Numbered from the stretch's first letter, positions 23,118 through 33,236 are shown. The stretch: DNA of 64,000 nucleotides from Orientallactaga sibirica (GCA_036365145.1 JAEOAD010002183.1:1984001-2048000), one strand, 5' to 3'. Program-made: numbers and translations. The notes: a model not told the origin generated them from the letters alone.

Positions 23118-23439
23118 ATAAGCCACGTTAAAGGAAGGCTCAACTGACAGCAAATTGGAAGACTGAGACAGCAGAGGAACAAAGGTGACTTCAATCTTTT
23201 TAAGTTGGGTAGAGTCACAAAAGGATGCTTGTGGAGAAAGGGATTGATGTCTATTACATTCACTTTACCATCTCAATGTGATGCGCAGGAGGAAATGCCC
23301 AAGAACTGCTTGGCCAAGTGAGCCAGAAGCCTCAGAGGAGCCAAGGTCATGCCACTTAATACCTCAGATCATGGTGTGCTAATGTCAGCTCATGCTAGCT
23401 GGAGACAGCCAGCTGAAATTTTGCAAGTCAGATGTTAAC
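23118..23439. other. Unique sequence
   Basis: No repeat or gene recognised. Confidence 0.4.
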
Positions 23440-23768
23440 GCAGCCATGTGTGTGTGTGTGCATGCATATGTATGTATGTTCTTGGGTGAAGATACATGAC
23501 TGTGCACACTCATGTGTGTAGAGGTCAGAGGTCACATCTGGTGTCTTTCTCCATTGCTCTCCACTTTTTTGTCACAGGGTCTCACTGAACCTGGAGCTCA
23601 CCAGTCAGCTAGACTAGATAGCCAGAAAGCCCCAGAGATCCTTCTGTGCCCATTTTCCCAGCAGTGGGATTATGGGTGCAAACCACCAGACCTTGGGTGC
23701 TGAGAAGCTGAGCCCAGGTCCCCATGCTTGCACAGCAAGCACTTTACAAATGAGCCAACTCCCCAGCC
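23440..23768 (-). mobile_element. B4-type SINE, reverse
   Basis: Starts with a TG-rich tail, then 'gtgtagaggtcagaggtcac', 'cacagggtctcactgaacct', 'ggagctcaccagtcagctag' and ends 'atgagccaactccccagccc'. Confidence 0.85.
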
Positions 23769-23792
23769 CTGCTCAGCCATCATTAAAATCTA

Positions 23793-24110
23793 AGGAGCTG
23801 AAGAGATGGCTCAGCACTTCCCATGCAAGCATGGGGCCTGAGAGAGCCTGAGACCATCTGAATTTGATTTCCCTAGCACCCACATAAACAGCTGTAACCC
23901 CAGACCTGTGAGGATCAGAGACCAGAGACTCACTAGAGCTCCCAGAAGACAATCAGAAGCTCTGGAATCAGAAAGACTCTGAATCAAGGAAAGCCTGGTA
24001 GAAGAGTGATGGTTTCCTCTGGCTTCCGTGGGCATACATGCTGAGCACTGCATCAGCACATACATGTACATATACCACACATTTCACACTGCACACACTA
24101 GGCACACACA
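23793..24110 (+). mobile_element. B4-type SINE
   Basis: 'gagctgaagagatggctcag', 'ttcccatgcaagcatggggc', 'tttcctctggcttccgtggg' and a CA-rich end. More diverged than its reverse neighbour. Confidence 0.75.
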
Positions 24111-24872
24111 AAAAGTTAAAGTAAATTATATCACATCACAAACCTTCACAATTAGCTAATTGTATTTATAAAAATATAAATTCTCAAAACACACTTGTCT
24201 CTGCGCACTTTACTATGACCTACACTCTTGAAGTTGTTCGCATCTGTCTACAGAGTGGGATGACCATGTTTGTACCAATGACATCTTCCCCAGCTACATC
24301 ATGAGATGTGCTGAAACTGACATGAGGGGCGTTTCATCATCAGAATTGGTGTAGACTGTAGATTTGGGCTTCTCCCAGGCTACTACCCAAACAACACACT
24401 CGCTGGAACCATCCGGCGGGCTTTGTAGAGAATCCAGCGTGTAAGTAGACTTGTGAGCTTCGTTATAAAGTAGAAACAAAAAGAACAAGACAAAACTAAG
24501 ATTTCACAAATCACAAGGGAATCCCAACACTCAAAACAGTCTTTCCCTTGACTAATATTCCCTCAACACGAGCTTTTTACACTACTCAGGCCTTGGATAT
24601 TGCCACCATTCCAAATAAATCTACTTTATTTAGCTCCATTAAATAAGGTTCTTTAAGCCACAGAAAGTGTAGCTTATTTTCATACAAAAAAGATACTCTG
24701 TGTTTATATAGCACTTTTCTTTTAAGGAACTCACAGCAATTACATGTGTTCTTTATTCCTATGAACACCCTAGTGAAGTAGGGAAATGGTGAAGGAAATA
24801 GGAAAAAAAATGTGTTAAATTAGGAATCATGGCATTACCTCAACTCAGTGCTATTTTAAGAAAACATATTTT
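24111..24872. other. Unique sequence containing an unassigned ORF
   Basis: No clear repeat. 24690-24800 slightly resembles MIR. The ORF at 24294-24488 is described separately. Confidence 0.4.
24294..24488 (-). other. Unassigned minus-strand open frame, possible exon
   Basis: The open frame runs to a TAG at 24294-24296. It has no ATG at its start (the first codon shown here is TTG), so it would need an upstream exon. The translated part has ordinary protein-like composition, including a stretch KPKSTVYTNSDDETPLMS. A pyrimidine-rich tract (ttgttctttttgtttctac) precedes an AG near 24454. The 195 bp hold six CpGs, more than the flanks. I recognise no family. A chance ORF remains the more likely explanation. 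Confidence 0.2.
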
Positions 24873-25120
24873 GGGCTGGAGAGATGGCTTAGTGGTTAAG
24901 GCGCCTGCCTCCTAAGCCTAAGAACGCTGGTTCCAATCTCCAATAGTTCCAATCTCCAGGTCCCAGGTTTAGCCAGATGCAAAGTGACGCAAGGTGCAAT
25001 GCTGCACTTGACCACAAGGGGGAGCACACATCTGGATTTCGTTCGCAGCATTTGAGAGGCTGCTGGCATGCCCATCTCTATCTGTCTTCCTCTCTCTGTC
25101 TCTCTCCAAAAAACAAAAGG
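24873..25120 (+). mobile_element. B2-superfamily SINE, subtype B with duplicated B box
   Basis: Perfect 15-bp TSD aagaaaacatatttt at 24858-24872 and 25121-25135. The B-box region is duplicated at 24930-24945 and 24946-24961. Confidence 0.97.
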
Positions 25121-25135
25121 AAGAAAACATATTTT

Positions 25136-25704
25136 ATTCCTCCCAGTCTAGGAAACGTCAACCTCAGGACTATAAAGTGCCTTGCTTAAGAAGGTTCTGG
25201 AATAGGGCTCCCATCACTAGCATTTCTCATGGGCAGAGAAAATGTCCCAGTAGTTTCGCTTCGCTTCTCCCCATTCCCAGGCTCCTTTATTCTTACCTCT
25301 AATCTGGGCCAGACATGAAGTCTGCAGCCTCAGCCTGTGGGCTCCACAGTCCTGGGTAATCACCTTGGGGACAGGGGCAGGAGAGAAAATGAGCCCAAGA
25401 GAAGCCACAGCATCTGGATTAGGGTCTTTTCGTCTGGCTGTTTTATCCATGGGCTCCTCATCAAAGGCACTCCCTGCACCTGCTGCATCATCCCTCTGAG
25501 GACCCAAGTGGGCATTTCCCTTTGGAATACTAGTCAGTTTAATACTGACTATCTTCCCCCATTTTCCCAGGAGGCATCAGTGCTGCAGAACAGAGAGTAC
25601 AAGGTTACTGATTATGCAAACTGAGGGCAAGAGTGAACTGACCTGTGTGTGCTATGTGCCAGGTAAACTGAGAACGCAAGGAGACAGAAACAAAGGAAGG
25701 AAGC
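25136..25704. other. Unique sequence with a candidate exon
   Basis: No repeat recognised. The minus strand has an open frame over 25217-25507 (96 codons) spanning the splice-site pair described next. Confidence 0.4.
25297..25363 (-). other. Candidate internal exon (splice-site pair)
   Basis: On the minus strand a strong acceptor (ttctctcctgcccctgtccc then caag) precedes 67 nt, followed by a near-consensus donor (gag/gtaaga). The 67 nt are open in at least one frame. 67 is not a multiple of three, so it would shift frame if skipped. No protein family is recognised, and a non-coding RNA exon or chance are alternatives. Confidence 0.22.
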
Positions 25705-25822
25705 AGACGAGAGTCGGGTTGATGGATAAATGGATAAAAACACTTGCTATGCAAGCATGAGGACCTGACTACAATCCCCCAGCCCAGAAGATCCCTGGCT
25801 CCCAATGGTCATCTTGGTTAAC
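25705..25822 (+). mobile_element. B4 SINE, 5' part of a split copy
   Basis: 'gcaagcatgaggacctgact' and 'agatccctggctcccaatgg' match the B4 head and middle. The 3' part lies at 26920-27105 after later insertions. Confidence 0.7.
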
Positions 25823-25837
25823 CAAAAAACAGCACGA

Positions 25838-25925
25838 TTTTTGTGCTGGCATGTGACTCAGTGGGAAAGTACTTGCCAGGCAAGCTTTAGGCCCTAGGTT
25901 TGATCTTTAGCACTGGCAGGGGGGT
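25838..25925 (+). mobile_element. ID element
   Basis: 'gtgctggcatgtgactcagt', 'ccaggcaagctttaggccct' and 'aggtttgatctttagcactg' are ID-like A- and B-box containing sequence. Confidence 0.72.
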
Positions 25926-25990
25926 GCATAGATAAATTATACAGTGAAGTAGGTGTCCATAAAATAAAATCCCATTCCAAAAGCATTTAA

Positions 25991-26915
25991 GGGCTGGAGA
26001 GATGGTTCAGCAGTTAAGGTGCTTGCCTGCAAAGCCTAACAACCCAGGTTCAATTCCCCAGTACCCAAATGTAAATGCCAGATGCACAAAGTGGGCTATG
26101 TATCTGGAGTTCATTTTGAAACTGAGTGCTAGGGGTTCAGGAAAATCCTTGAACCCCAAACCCTAGGTTCATGTCTACTTCTAAAGAATTGGATAGATAG
26201 AATAAGACCGAGAAGGATAATTATTAAATTATTATATTTATTTAGGGATGAATACACCCACATGGACTGAAAGCCCACATGGTGGGGCCTAGAAAAAAAC
26301 ATAAAAGGAGAGTTAGAGAGCAAAGAAAAGAAAGTACAACGAGCTCCTGCCATGTGCAGGGCAAGAGGGAGGAGATAAAGAGCCCATTGGGAAGTAGGGG
26401 TTCTTCCCTCATCTCAGCCCAGCCTGGCCTAGTTGAGCGGGAACTCACCAGAACCTGGAGGTTCACAAGTGATGAGCCGGCTGCCAAGAGAAGTTGCCCT
26501 CCCCTGGTAAACATCTTTATAAGCTTATGGTAGTGGGCCCTACCTTCCAGCTCAGGTGAGCCAGAGAGACATCCGAGGGGTCTGGGCTGGGGGCTGTCTC
26601 AGGAAGAGCCCAGCCATGACGCCAGGTTCTGGGGCTGAACTTGACCACCCACAATTTTAGGATTAAATGCTAGGAAAGAAGACCTTCCTCCCAGGAGGGG
26701 CCCAGGTTGTGGAAAAACAGATCTAGGGGAGAGATAAGAAGTCAGGTCACACTTTAAGTGGAGATTGCAAGTGGAGATTTCAGGGGCCCAGTCACCCCAA
26801 CTGCCTAACAAATCTACCTGATTCCCTCAGTTAGCAGTGGCTAGAGGCCCTGGTGTGCTCATTCTCTCTCTCTCTATCTCTCCTCGCTCCTTGCAAATAA
26901 ATAAAATATTTTTTA
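25991..26915 (+). mobile_element. B2-superfamily SINE, subtype A, split by an LTR
   Basis: The head and middle run to 'ctggagttcattt' at 26116. The remainder resumes with 'gcagtggctagaggccctgg' at 26834 and ends in an aaataaataaaa tail. Intact copies elsewhere read continuously across this point. Confidence 0.93.
26117..26829 (-). mobile_element. Solo LTR of an unnamed ERV family, copy 2
   Basis: 713 bp with TG...CA ends, inserted in a SINE. On the minus strand it carries a TATA-like element (ttataaag, about 26515-26522) and a polyadenylation signal (ccctaaataaat, about 26237-26248), in the right order for U3-R-U5. It matches 5355-6039 along its length. Flanks cattt and gttag are not a clean TSD. 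Confidence 0.85.
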
Positions 26916-26919
26916 AAAA

Positions 26920-27105
26920 CCCAGCAAGCTCCAGCTTCAGTAAGAGCCTGTCTGAAAGAAATAAGGCAGAAGGGTGATAGAGGAGGGTCTCTATTGCCCC
27001 CTGAGGCCTCTGCACACACATATGTTGGTGTATACATCTGCACACATGCGCATACACCTCATATCCACACATACTACATACCACACATGCCAGCATCAAA
27101 ACAAA
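26920..27105 (+). mobile_element. B4 SINE, 3' part of a split copy
   Basis: 'agcaagctccagcttcagta', 'agagcctgtctgaaa', 'ccccctgaggcctctgcaca' then CA-rich end: the portion missing from 25705-25822. Confidence 0.68.
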
Positions 27106-28510
27106 GCAGATGGAAGGAAACAAGGTGTTGCAGAGCCTGTGGAAATTTATTTATTTATTTATTTTTAAAAAAAGGCATTGTTTTGTCTCTCAGAATGTCT
27201 TTATTTGTTTCTTAATTGCTGGGAGGGCAGATATTTTTTTAAGTCTAATCTTCTGGATGGAACCGTGGGCTCCACCCCAGCCAGACCCACACATGCAGAA
27301 GAACTTCTTCCTCCAGGCACCTGGGCAAGAGTGATGGCACGGCCAAAACACTGCTGTTGGGAGCACTTGTCTCTGCCAGGTACAGATGGATGTTCCGCTG
27401 GGCAGGACCCAGCCAATTCTGAAGGAGTTCTTCTGAAATCCCAGCAAAGCTTCCCAGCCACTACACATGGGAACGAGTGTCTGTCAGGGATGCCTGAGCT
27501 GAACTCACCCAGCTGGGAAGTCCTGAGGGGTTTCCTCTGGACCCACCGAGCCCTGCCCTGGGGAAGGCCTTTGAATCAGTCACTGACCTACCCTGGGCAA
27601 CTCCTTGAACCACAACAGGCTCTCGGGAAAGCAGGCAGGAGGGCACCCAGGAGTTTGAGGACGGCCTCTGCTAAATAGTGAATTCCAGGCCAGTGCAGGA
27701 TGCTCCGTGATACACACAAATAAACAGAGGATCAAAACGTTTTTTGAGAGATGAGAGACAGGTTTTATCTTCCAAATTCCATTGTAGCTTCCTCAGAGAC
27801 AACGTCAAGGAACCTAGTCACAGGACTCGTTCATTGCGTGGTCCAGGCCTGAGCGCTGGCGGGTTCAAGGACTTCCCAGTGGCTGTGGAAACAAAAGGCA
27901 AAACTGCTGTGACAGACCAAGGATCCACGGGCTTAAAGGAGAAGATCTCCAGGGCCTACTTTACACTCCCTACTTCTCTTGAACTAAGGAATTCCGCGCC
28001 TGCTCAGTAGAAGGGTTCAGTTTGTTTTCTTTATATATATTTGCGTTCTCCACCCTAACGACTTTGCACTTGTGACTCCAGTGTCTGAAATGTTAATTGA
28101 GCCGAGCTGCAGCCCCTGGAGAGAGGCGAGGGCTGAGTTGTTGCAACATCTGCTACAATCCAAAACAATCATTTAAAGTGCCTTCTGCTAGGGCCACCCT
28201 AGGCATAGCCCAGACAGATGTCCAGAAGCTTCTAGAAACCCTGCCTCTCCCTGCATAAAGGATAAACAGCTGAGTAAACTCTGATAAAATGGAGCTGTCA
28301 CACCAAGAAAGGGGGTGTAAATGAAGGCTTAAAAAAAGGTGTAGGAGAAGAGGAAGTAGAGGCCTTTGAAACAGGTGGGGGTGTATGTCAGGGGTATCTG
28401 AATGTTGGAAAGAAGTGCTGGGGTGGGGGACAAAAGACCCTGACCCTCAATAACTGCTCCCCAAAAGCATTTCTTAGTAGACATCTCTGCAAAGTCACAA
28501 ACCAGAATAT
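27106..28510. other. Mostly unique sequence
   Basis: Contains a (TTTA)n at about 27147-27163 and a B1-like scrap near 27638-27695 (aatagtgaattccaggccag). A 166-codon plus-strand frame (27178-27678) is the longest in the window but has no motif and ends in the B1 scrap. 28020-28310 is repeat-free and moderately GC-rich. Confidence 0.45.
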
Positions 28511-28548
28511 ATGTACACACACACATACACACACGCACACACACACTC
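28511..28548 (+). repeat. (CA)n microsatellite, interrupted
   Basis: Alternating CA with ATACAC and CGCAC interruptions, not attached to a visible SINE. Confidence 0.9.
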
Positions 28549-29305
28549 AATTCCTCCCTCTACCCACTTCTCCCTTAGCATCTTTCCTAAGGAGCCTTTC
28601 ATTGTGTTCCTATCAGAAGAAAAGAAAGTGGCCAAGGATGCGGATGCCTGTGTGCCTGAGGAAAATGACAGGAGGAAGGAGTCGCCAAGGTTTGCCACCA
28701 CCAGAGTTATCTTGGCTCCCTCCAGGATTTTGTCAGTTCACAGGCTCTGACATAAAAGGCAGGAAGTTACACATGCCACACAAAGCTCCTTAGATGTCAG
28801 GAAATTAACCTGGGAAGTCAGAGCCAAGAGTGATTAAAGGACTGTGGTCTCAGTTCAAAAACCACTATGGCGTTAGATCAAAAACTGTTTGTTGCACACC
28901 CCAGGCTCTGCGCTGCCAAACTGTACAAACCAAAACTCCTGGACATGGGGCTGCATGTCTGTGCACAGTGCAGTCTTCTCACTGTAGGAAGGACTTAATC
29001 CTCGCTCAGATCTGTAGCACTGAGCTCTTCTTGCCACAGGGGTTTGAATGTCTGCCTTTGGCAAGTCTGCCCTCAGACCAGCGACTGCCTAACCAGCTTC
29101 CTTATAAGGAAGAAAGATCGGGGGGCGGGGGTCCAACAAATGGCCCCAGAGGAAACAAAGAAAGGCCTTAAAAGGAGAGAAAGGTGAAGCAGCCTGAGGA
29201 TCCTGATCCTCCTGGCTAAGAAAACAAACTGTGAGGTGGAGGGTGGAAAGGTCAGAGCAGAGCAAACTATAGAACAGTGAGAATCATTGTTTATGTCCAC
29301 AGTGA
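28549..29305. other. Unique sequence
   Basis: No repeat recognised. A 113-codon plus-strand frame (28830-29171) has no recognisable motif. Confidence 0.4.
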
Positions 29306-29400
29306 TAATAATATCTCTCAGAGCCTCAGCTGTCTTATCATTACAATGAAGAGGTTGGACTGAGTGTATATAGTACCTTCTAGTTATACCGTTCTGCAAG
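29306..29400 (-). mobile_element. MIR-like remnant, antisense
   Basis: 'cagagcctcagctgtcttat' then 'caatgaagaggttggactga' resembles the reversed MIR-type end. Confidence 0.55.
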
Positions 29401-29439
29401 TTTTAAACAATCATAATATTTATATTCGGCTAAATAGTC

Positions 29440-29600
29440 AAGGGATTTTTGTACATGATTTCATCATATCTCTACCAGTGGGTATTGATCCATTTTATGG
29501 AGGAGAAAACCAAGGCTCAACTAAGGACCAACATCATACACATGGGGTAGATAGCAGAGCCCATAATGAATGTTCACTCAACAGGGCTGGCTCCTGGACC
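29440..29600 (+). mobile_element. MIR SINE remnant
   Basis: 'ccattttatggaggagaaaa', 'ccaaggctcaactaaggacc' and 'gcagagcccataatgaatgt' follow the MIR core and right end. Confidence 0.75.
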
Positions 29601-30054
29601 TATAAGGGAACAACACCATGTCCTCAAATGCCACAAAGTACATTTGTATGAATAAGCTCACCATGGTGCCATTTTGGCTTTTATAAAATTGGAAACAAGT
29701 AAAGGTCAGAGGTGAGCCATCTTAGCAGAAAGTCTGTTGGGAAATGGCACGCTGGGAGATGCAGACCCCATGGCAGCCTCACAATCTTCAAAGCCTTCTG
29801 AGTCCGCAGAGGGGCAGTGAGTTGTATCGGCTGAACTGAGAGACATTGGCCAATCCAACATCCAGCATCCCCTCAACTGTTGTCTGACTTTGAGGGGGTC
29901 CTATAGGCGACAGGATCCTCTTAGAGTGCTCACTGGACCCCAGTCACCTGGCCCAGAGCAAATTAGGACCAGTACTGAGACGAGGAAAACACAGGTGAGC
30001 CCGAAGCTATACAATTCTTACATCTAGAATGGTCCCTTGAGAAACAAAGTAAAC

Positions 30055-30057
<3 letters not shown>
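29601..30057. other. Unique sequence
   Basis: No repeat or gene recognised. Confidence 0.4.
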
Positions 30058-30093
<36 letters not shown>

Positions 30094-30117
30094 CTGTCTG
30101 TCTGTCTATCTGTCTAG
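30058..30117 (+). repeat. Compound (TG)n(TCTG)n microsatellite
   Basis: Sixteen or so uninterrupted TG units followed by TCTG/TCTA units. Confidence 0.97.
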
Positions 30118-30160
30118 ACAGAAGAGAGACCTGCTCACACAATTATAAGGAATTCACATC

Positions 30161-30506
30161 TGTGATGGTTAATCTTGACTGCCTGCTTGATTCCATCTAG
30201 AAACAATCTTAGGCCTTGTCTGTGAGGGAGTTTCTGGGCTAGGTGGATGGAGGCAGGAAGACCCTCTCTAACTGTGATGTCACCATCCCATGGGGCCACT
30301 GCCCCAGACTGAATAAATAAGAAAAAGCAAGCTGAGCGCCTGAGTTTGTCTCTCCTTTCTGACTGGGGATTGAGTGTGACTAGCTGCTTCAGGACTTTTC
30401 CCACCATGATGGACTGTATCCCTTCAAACTATAAGATGAAACAAACCCTTCCTCCCTTAACTTGCTTCTGGTATTTGTTCACAGCAATAAGAAAAGTGGC
30501 TAATAA
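30161..30506 (+). mobile_element. ERVL/MaLR-type LTR
   Basis: Begins 'tgtgatggttaatcttgact', contains 'tgtctgtgagggagtttctg', 'gatgtcaccatcccatgggg', 'accatgatggactgtatccc', 'acccttcctcccttaacttg' and ends 'gaaaagtggctaataa'. This is a rodent ERVL-related LTR type. The name is not certain. Confidence 0.8.
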
Positions 30507-30819
30507 AATGTCTAGGATCTACAGATAGGAAGTTAAAAGCCCAGGAGAGTTCATAGTACAGCTTGTGTCCAAACAGAAGGAAAAGGTCAACAGTCTTGGT
30601 CAAAGGGCTGGCAGGCTCTTAGAAGAGAAACAGCATTTTTGTTCTACGTAGGGCTTCAATGTCTAGATAATGCCTTCTCCCCACCTCGAAGACTGCTATC
30701 GGCTTTACTTGGTGTGTTAGCATTTCACTGCTCTGAAAAGCTGAGAAATAAACTGAAAAGGAATTTCTGTGGAAATTAAATGTGTATTTGTAGTCATGGC
30801 TTTGGGCTTGGTTGCCTGA
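30507..30819. other. Unique sequence
   Basis: No repeat or gene recognised. Confidence 0.35.
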
Positions 30820-31205
30820 CCCTATTGCTTTGGGGCTGTGGTAACAGAGTTATCATGGCAGGAGTACATGGCAAAGGAAGTATATTTATCCAATAGTAGC
30901 TGGAAAGCAAAGAAAAAGAAAGGATGGAGCCCGGATCCCAACATCTCCTCTAAGGGCATGGCCCAAGTGACCTAAGTTCCTTTAACCAGGTCTTATCTCC
31001 TGAAAGTTCCGTACCGCCCCTCCACCCAAGAGCACCCCAGGCTGAGGAGCAGTGATTTAACACACCGTCCAGTGAGAGCCATTTCAGTGCTAAACTATAA
31101 TATTCATCCAAAAATGTCCTCCAGAAACACTGGGAATAATATGGGACCAACAATCGGGGCCCTTCTTGGTTCCATCAAGTTGACGCATACCATTACCATC
31201 ACAGT
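30820..31205 (-). mobile_element. ERVL-type LTR, antisense
   Basis: 'ggggctgtggtaacagagtt', 'ttaaccaggtcttatctcct' and the end 'ccatcaagttgacgcatacc' then 'attaccatcaca' fit the reversed ERVL LTR pattern. Confidence 0.65.
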
Positions 31206-31879
31206 CATGTAGAGAAGGGCCGGGTTAGAAGAGTGGCAACCCAGAACCAGGCATCATGGCCAGCAAAGAGTGGCCAGCAAAGCCAACTTCAAGAGAGAAA
31301 CACTTCCTCTGTTGGTGAGAAACGGAGATGAGAGATAGAGTAGGTGTTTCCTGGAAATTTTCGGGTCCACAAGATATCCTGAATCCTTTCAGCTCCTTCC
31401 CCTGAATGAGCTCCTGTGAATGAGGTCCTGTCTCTGAGGACAGAAGCACCCCTGATTAGCACATGTGTCTCATGGGTCTCTGTGAGGTACCCCAGCACTG
31501 CATTCAGATGAGTCATTTCCTACGTGACGCTGAATGTCAGGTACCACCGCATTACATGACACATGCTCTTGGGTCTTGGATAACTGGCTACCTATAAGAA
31601 ACCACAAACAGCTGAAATATAATGTGAGTACAAGAGTTTGAATGAGGTATTTTGATCTGGAAGGCTTAGGTCCAAAGACACTCGGATAGTGGAGGGTCCC
31701 TCCCACTGCCCCACGTCCACATCATTGTCCAGGTCTGCTCTCCCGGTTCACTGTTCTTTCATCATTTTCTGGGGAAATTAAACGTCAGATGTTTTCCTAG
31801 ATCTGGAAATATGATAGCTGAGGCAGAATCCTCTGCAGATACTTTAGGTCTACCATACACGATTAACATAATTTTTTAT
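31206..31879. other. Unique sequence
   Basis: Contains a short direct repeat 'ggccagcaaag' near 31258-31280. No gene recognised. Confidence 0.4.
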
Positions 31880-31985
31880 AAATATCAGCTCTTTAGAGGA
31901 CAAGCTCCATACAATTTTATAGCCCTTCTAGGACACAATACCTGATATATTACAGACTCACAATATAAATTTTAAGTTCATTCTC
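31880..31985 (+). mobile_element. L2 remnant
   Basis: 'gaggacaagctccatacaat' and 'cacaatacctgatatattac' fit a diverged L2 3' end. Confidence 0.5.
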
Positions 31986-33018
31986 CCAAATATTTCTTAC
32001 AGGAAATTCCCATTAGGTATTCCCAATTCTATTACCTTAAGGCAGATGATGCTACAGTAACTGACAACCTGACCATGTCAATGTTTATCCCACCGAAGGT
32101 TTACTTCTCATTCATTCTGTATAATATATATCTTTCTCACTCTGTGACCCAACAATAGTGAGAAAGAGGGACAGCAGAACCACATGGTGACTTTTAAAGT
32201 CTCTACAAAAGTAGCATAATTTCTTTTACTTGTTTGACAGCCAAATTGAATCTCATAACCAAGTCTGACATCAACTGTGTAAGGACGCACAATCTTGCCA
32301 TGAGAGAAAGGGGTGCCAGAAATCACATGGCCATGCTTGGCACCATGGGGCAGAGTTGCATCATCTTTCCCAGAGAGAGAGCAAGATTATGAATGCTAGT
32401 ATGATTTACGAAGGACTCTTACAAAGAAATGAAGAGAAAGCCATGTGGCTGATCAAGGGTCTTATGAACGGTAAAAATGAAAAGATTGAGTCTTTGAACA
32501 AAGTCTTCAGACTTTAGATCTGAGACTTTCTTCCACCACACCACAGCTGTTTCCAGGTCATGCTTTGGCAGGGAAACACCTGCCCTGATCTATGTTTTAT
32601 GTCAGTCTTCAGCGATAACACATCAAGTTGTCACAGGGAAACATTTGGCCCTTGAATATTTTATTCATAAAGATCATATGTCCAAGGGAATCCATGCTAT
32701 CCAAGTCAGACGAAATTAACAAGTATAAATAAAGAAATGCAGATAGAGCCAAATCTGGAATTTTCAGAAAATAGAGTCATCTCAAACATTTTCTTAGCTG
32801 AACAAAGACAAAATGGGGGTTGGTGACACCTGAGAAAAACAAAAGGCTGTCATTACCTCCCAAAGACAAAAGACAGACTGACAAATGTCAGTGCTGTTTG
32901 ATTTCCACACTTCTAGGTGCAGGGAGCACTGCGACCGTGGGTCGGTGCACCCTGCAGTCCCTGGAATGAGGGCTCTGGGAGAGCGCTTAGAAAGGCCCTT
33001 AACCCCACTGCCACCAAA
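31986..33018. other. Unique sequence, 1 kb
   Basis: AT-rich, repeat-free as far as I can see. Open frames of 60-95 codons have no recognisable motif. Confidence 0.45.
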
Positions 33019-33050
33019 AAACTGTAAAAAATAGACACTGAACCACATGA

Positions 33051-33203
33051 GGAAATCTCTAAACTGGGCGTGGTAGCACACACCTTTAATCCCAGCACTT
33101 GGGAGGCAGAAGGAGGAGGATTGCTCTGAGTTCGAGGCCAGCTTGGGACTTCAGAGTGAGTTCCAGGTCAGCCTAGGCTAGAGTGAGGTCCTACCTTGAA
33201 AAG
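33051..33203 (+). mobile_element. B1 SINE with unusually long flanking repeat
   Basis: Body from 'actgggcgtggtagcacaca' to 'gagtgaggtcctaccttgaa'. Flanking direct repeats of 32-33 bp (33019-33050 and 33204-33236) are alike at about 29 positions. About 13 bp lie between the left repeat and the B1 start. Confidence 0.92.
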
Positions 33204-33236
33204 AAACTGCAAAAACTAGACATTGAACCCACATGA

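Noticed and set aside
27178..27678. 166-codon plus-strand open frame, the longest in the window
   Set aside because: No recognisable domain, starts in AT-rich sequence and ends in a B1-like scrap. One such frame is expected by chance in 64 kb.
31258..31280. Short tandem 'ggccagcaaag' repeat
   Set aside because: Only two units; too small to interpret.
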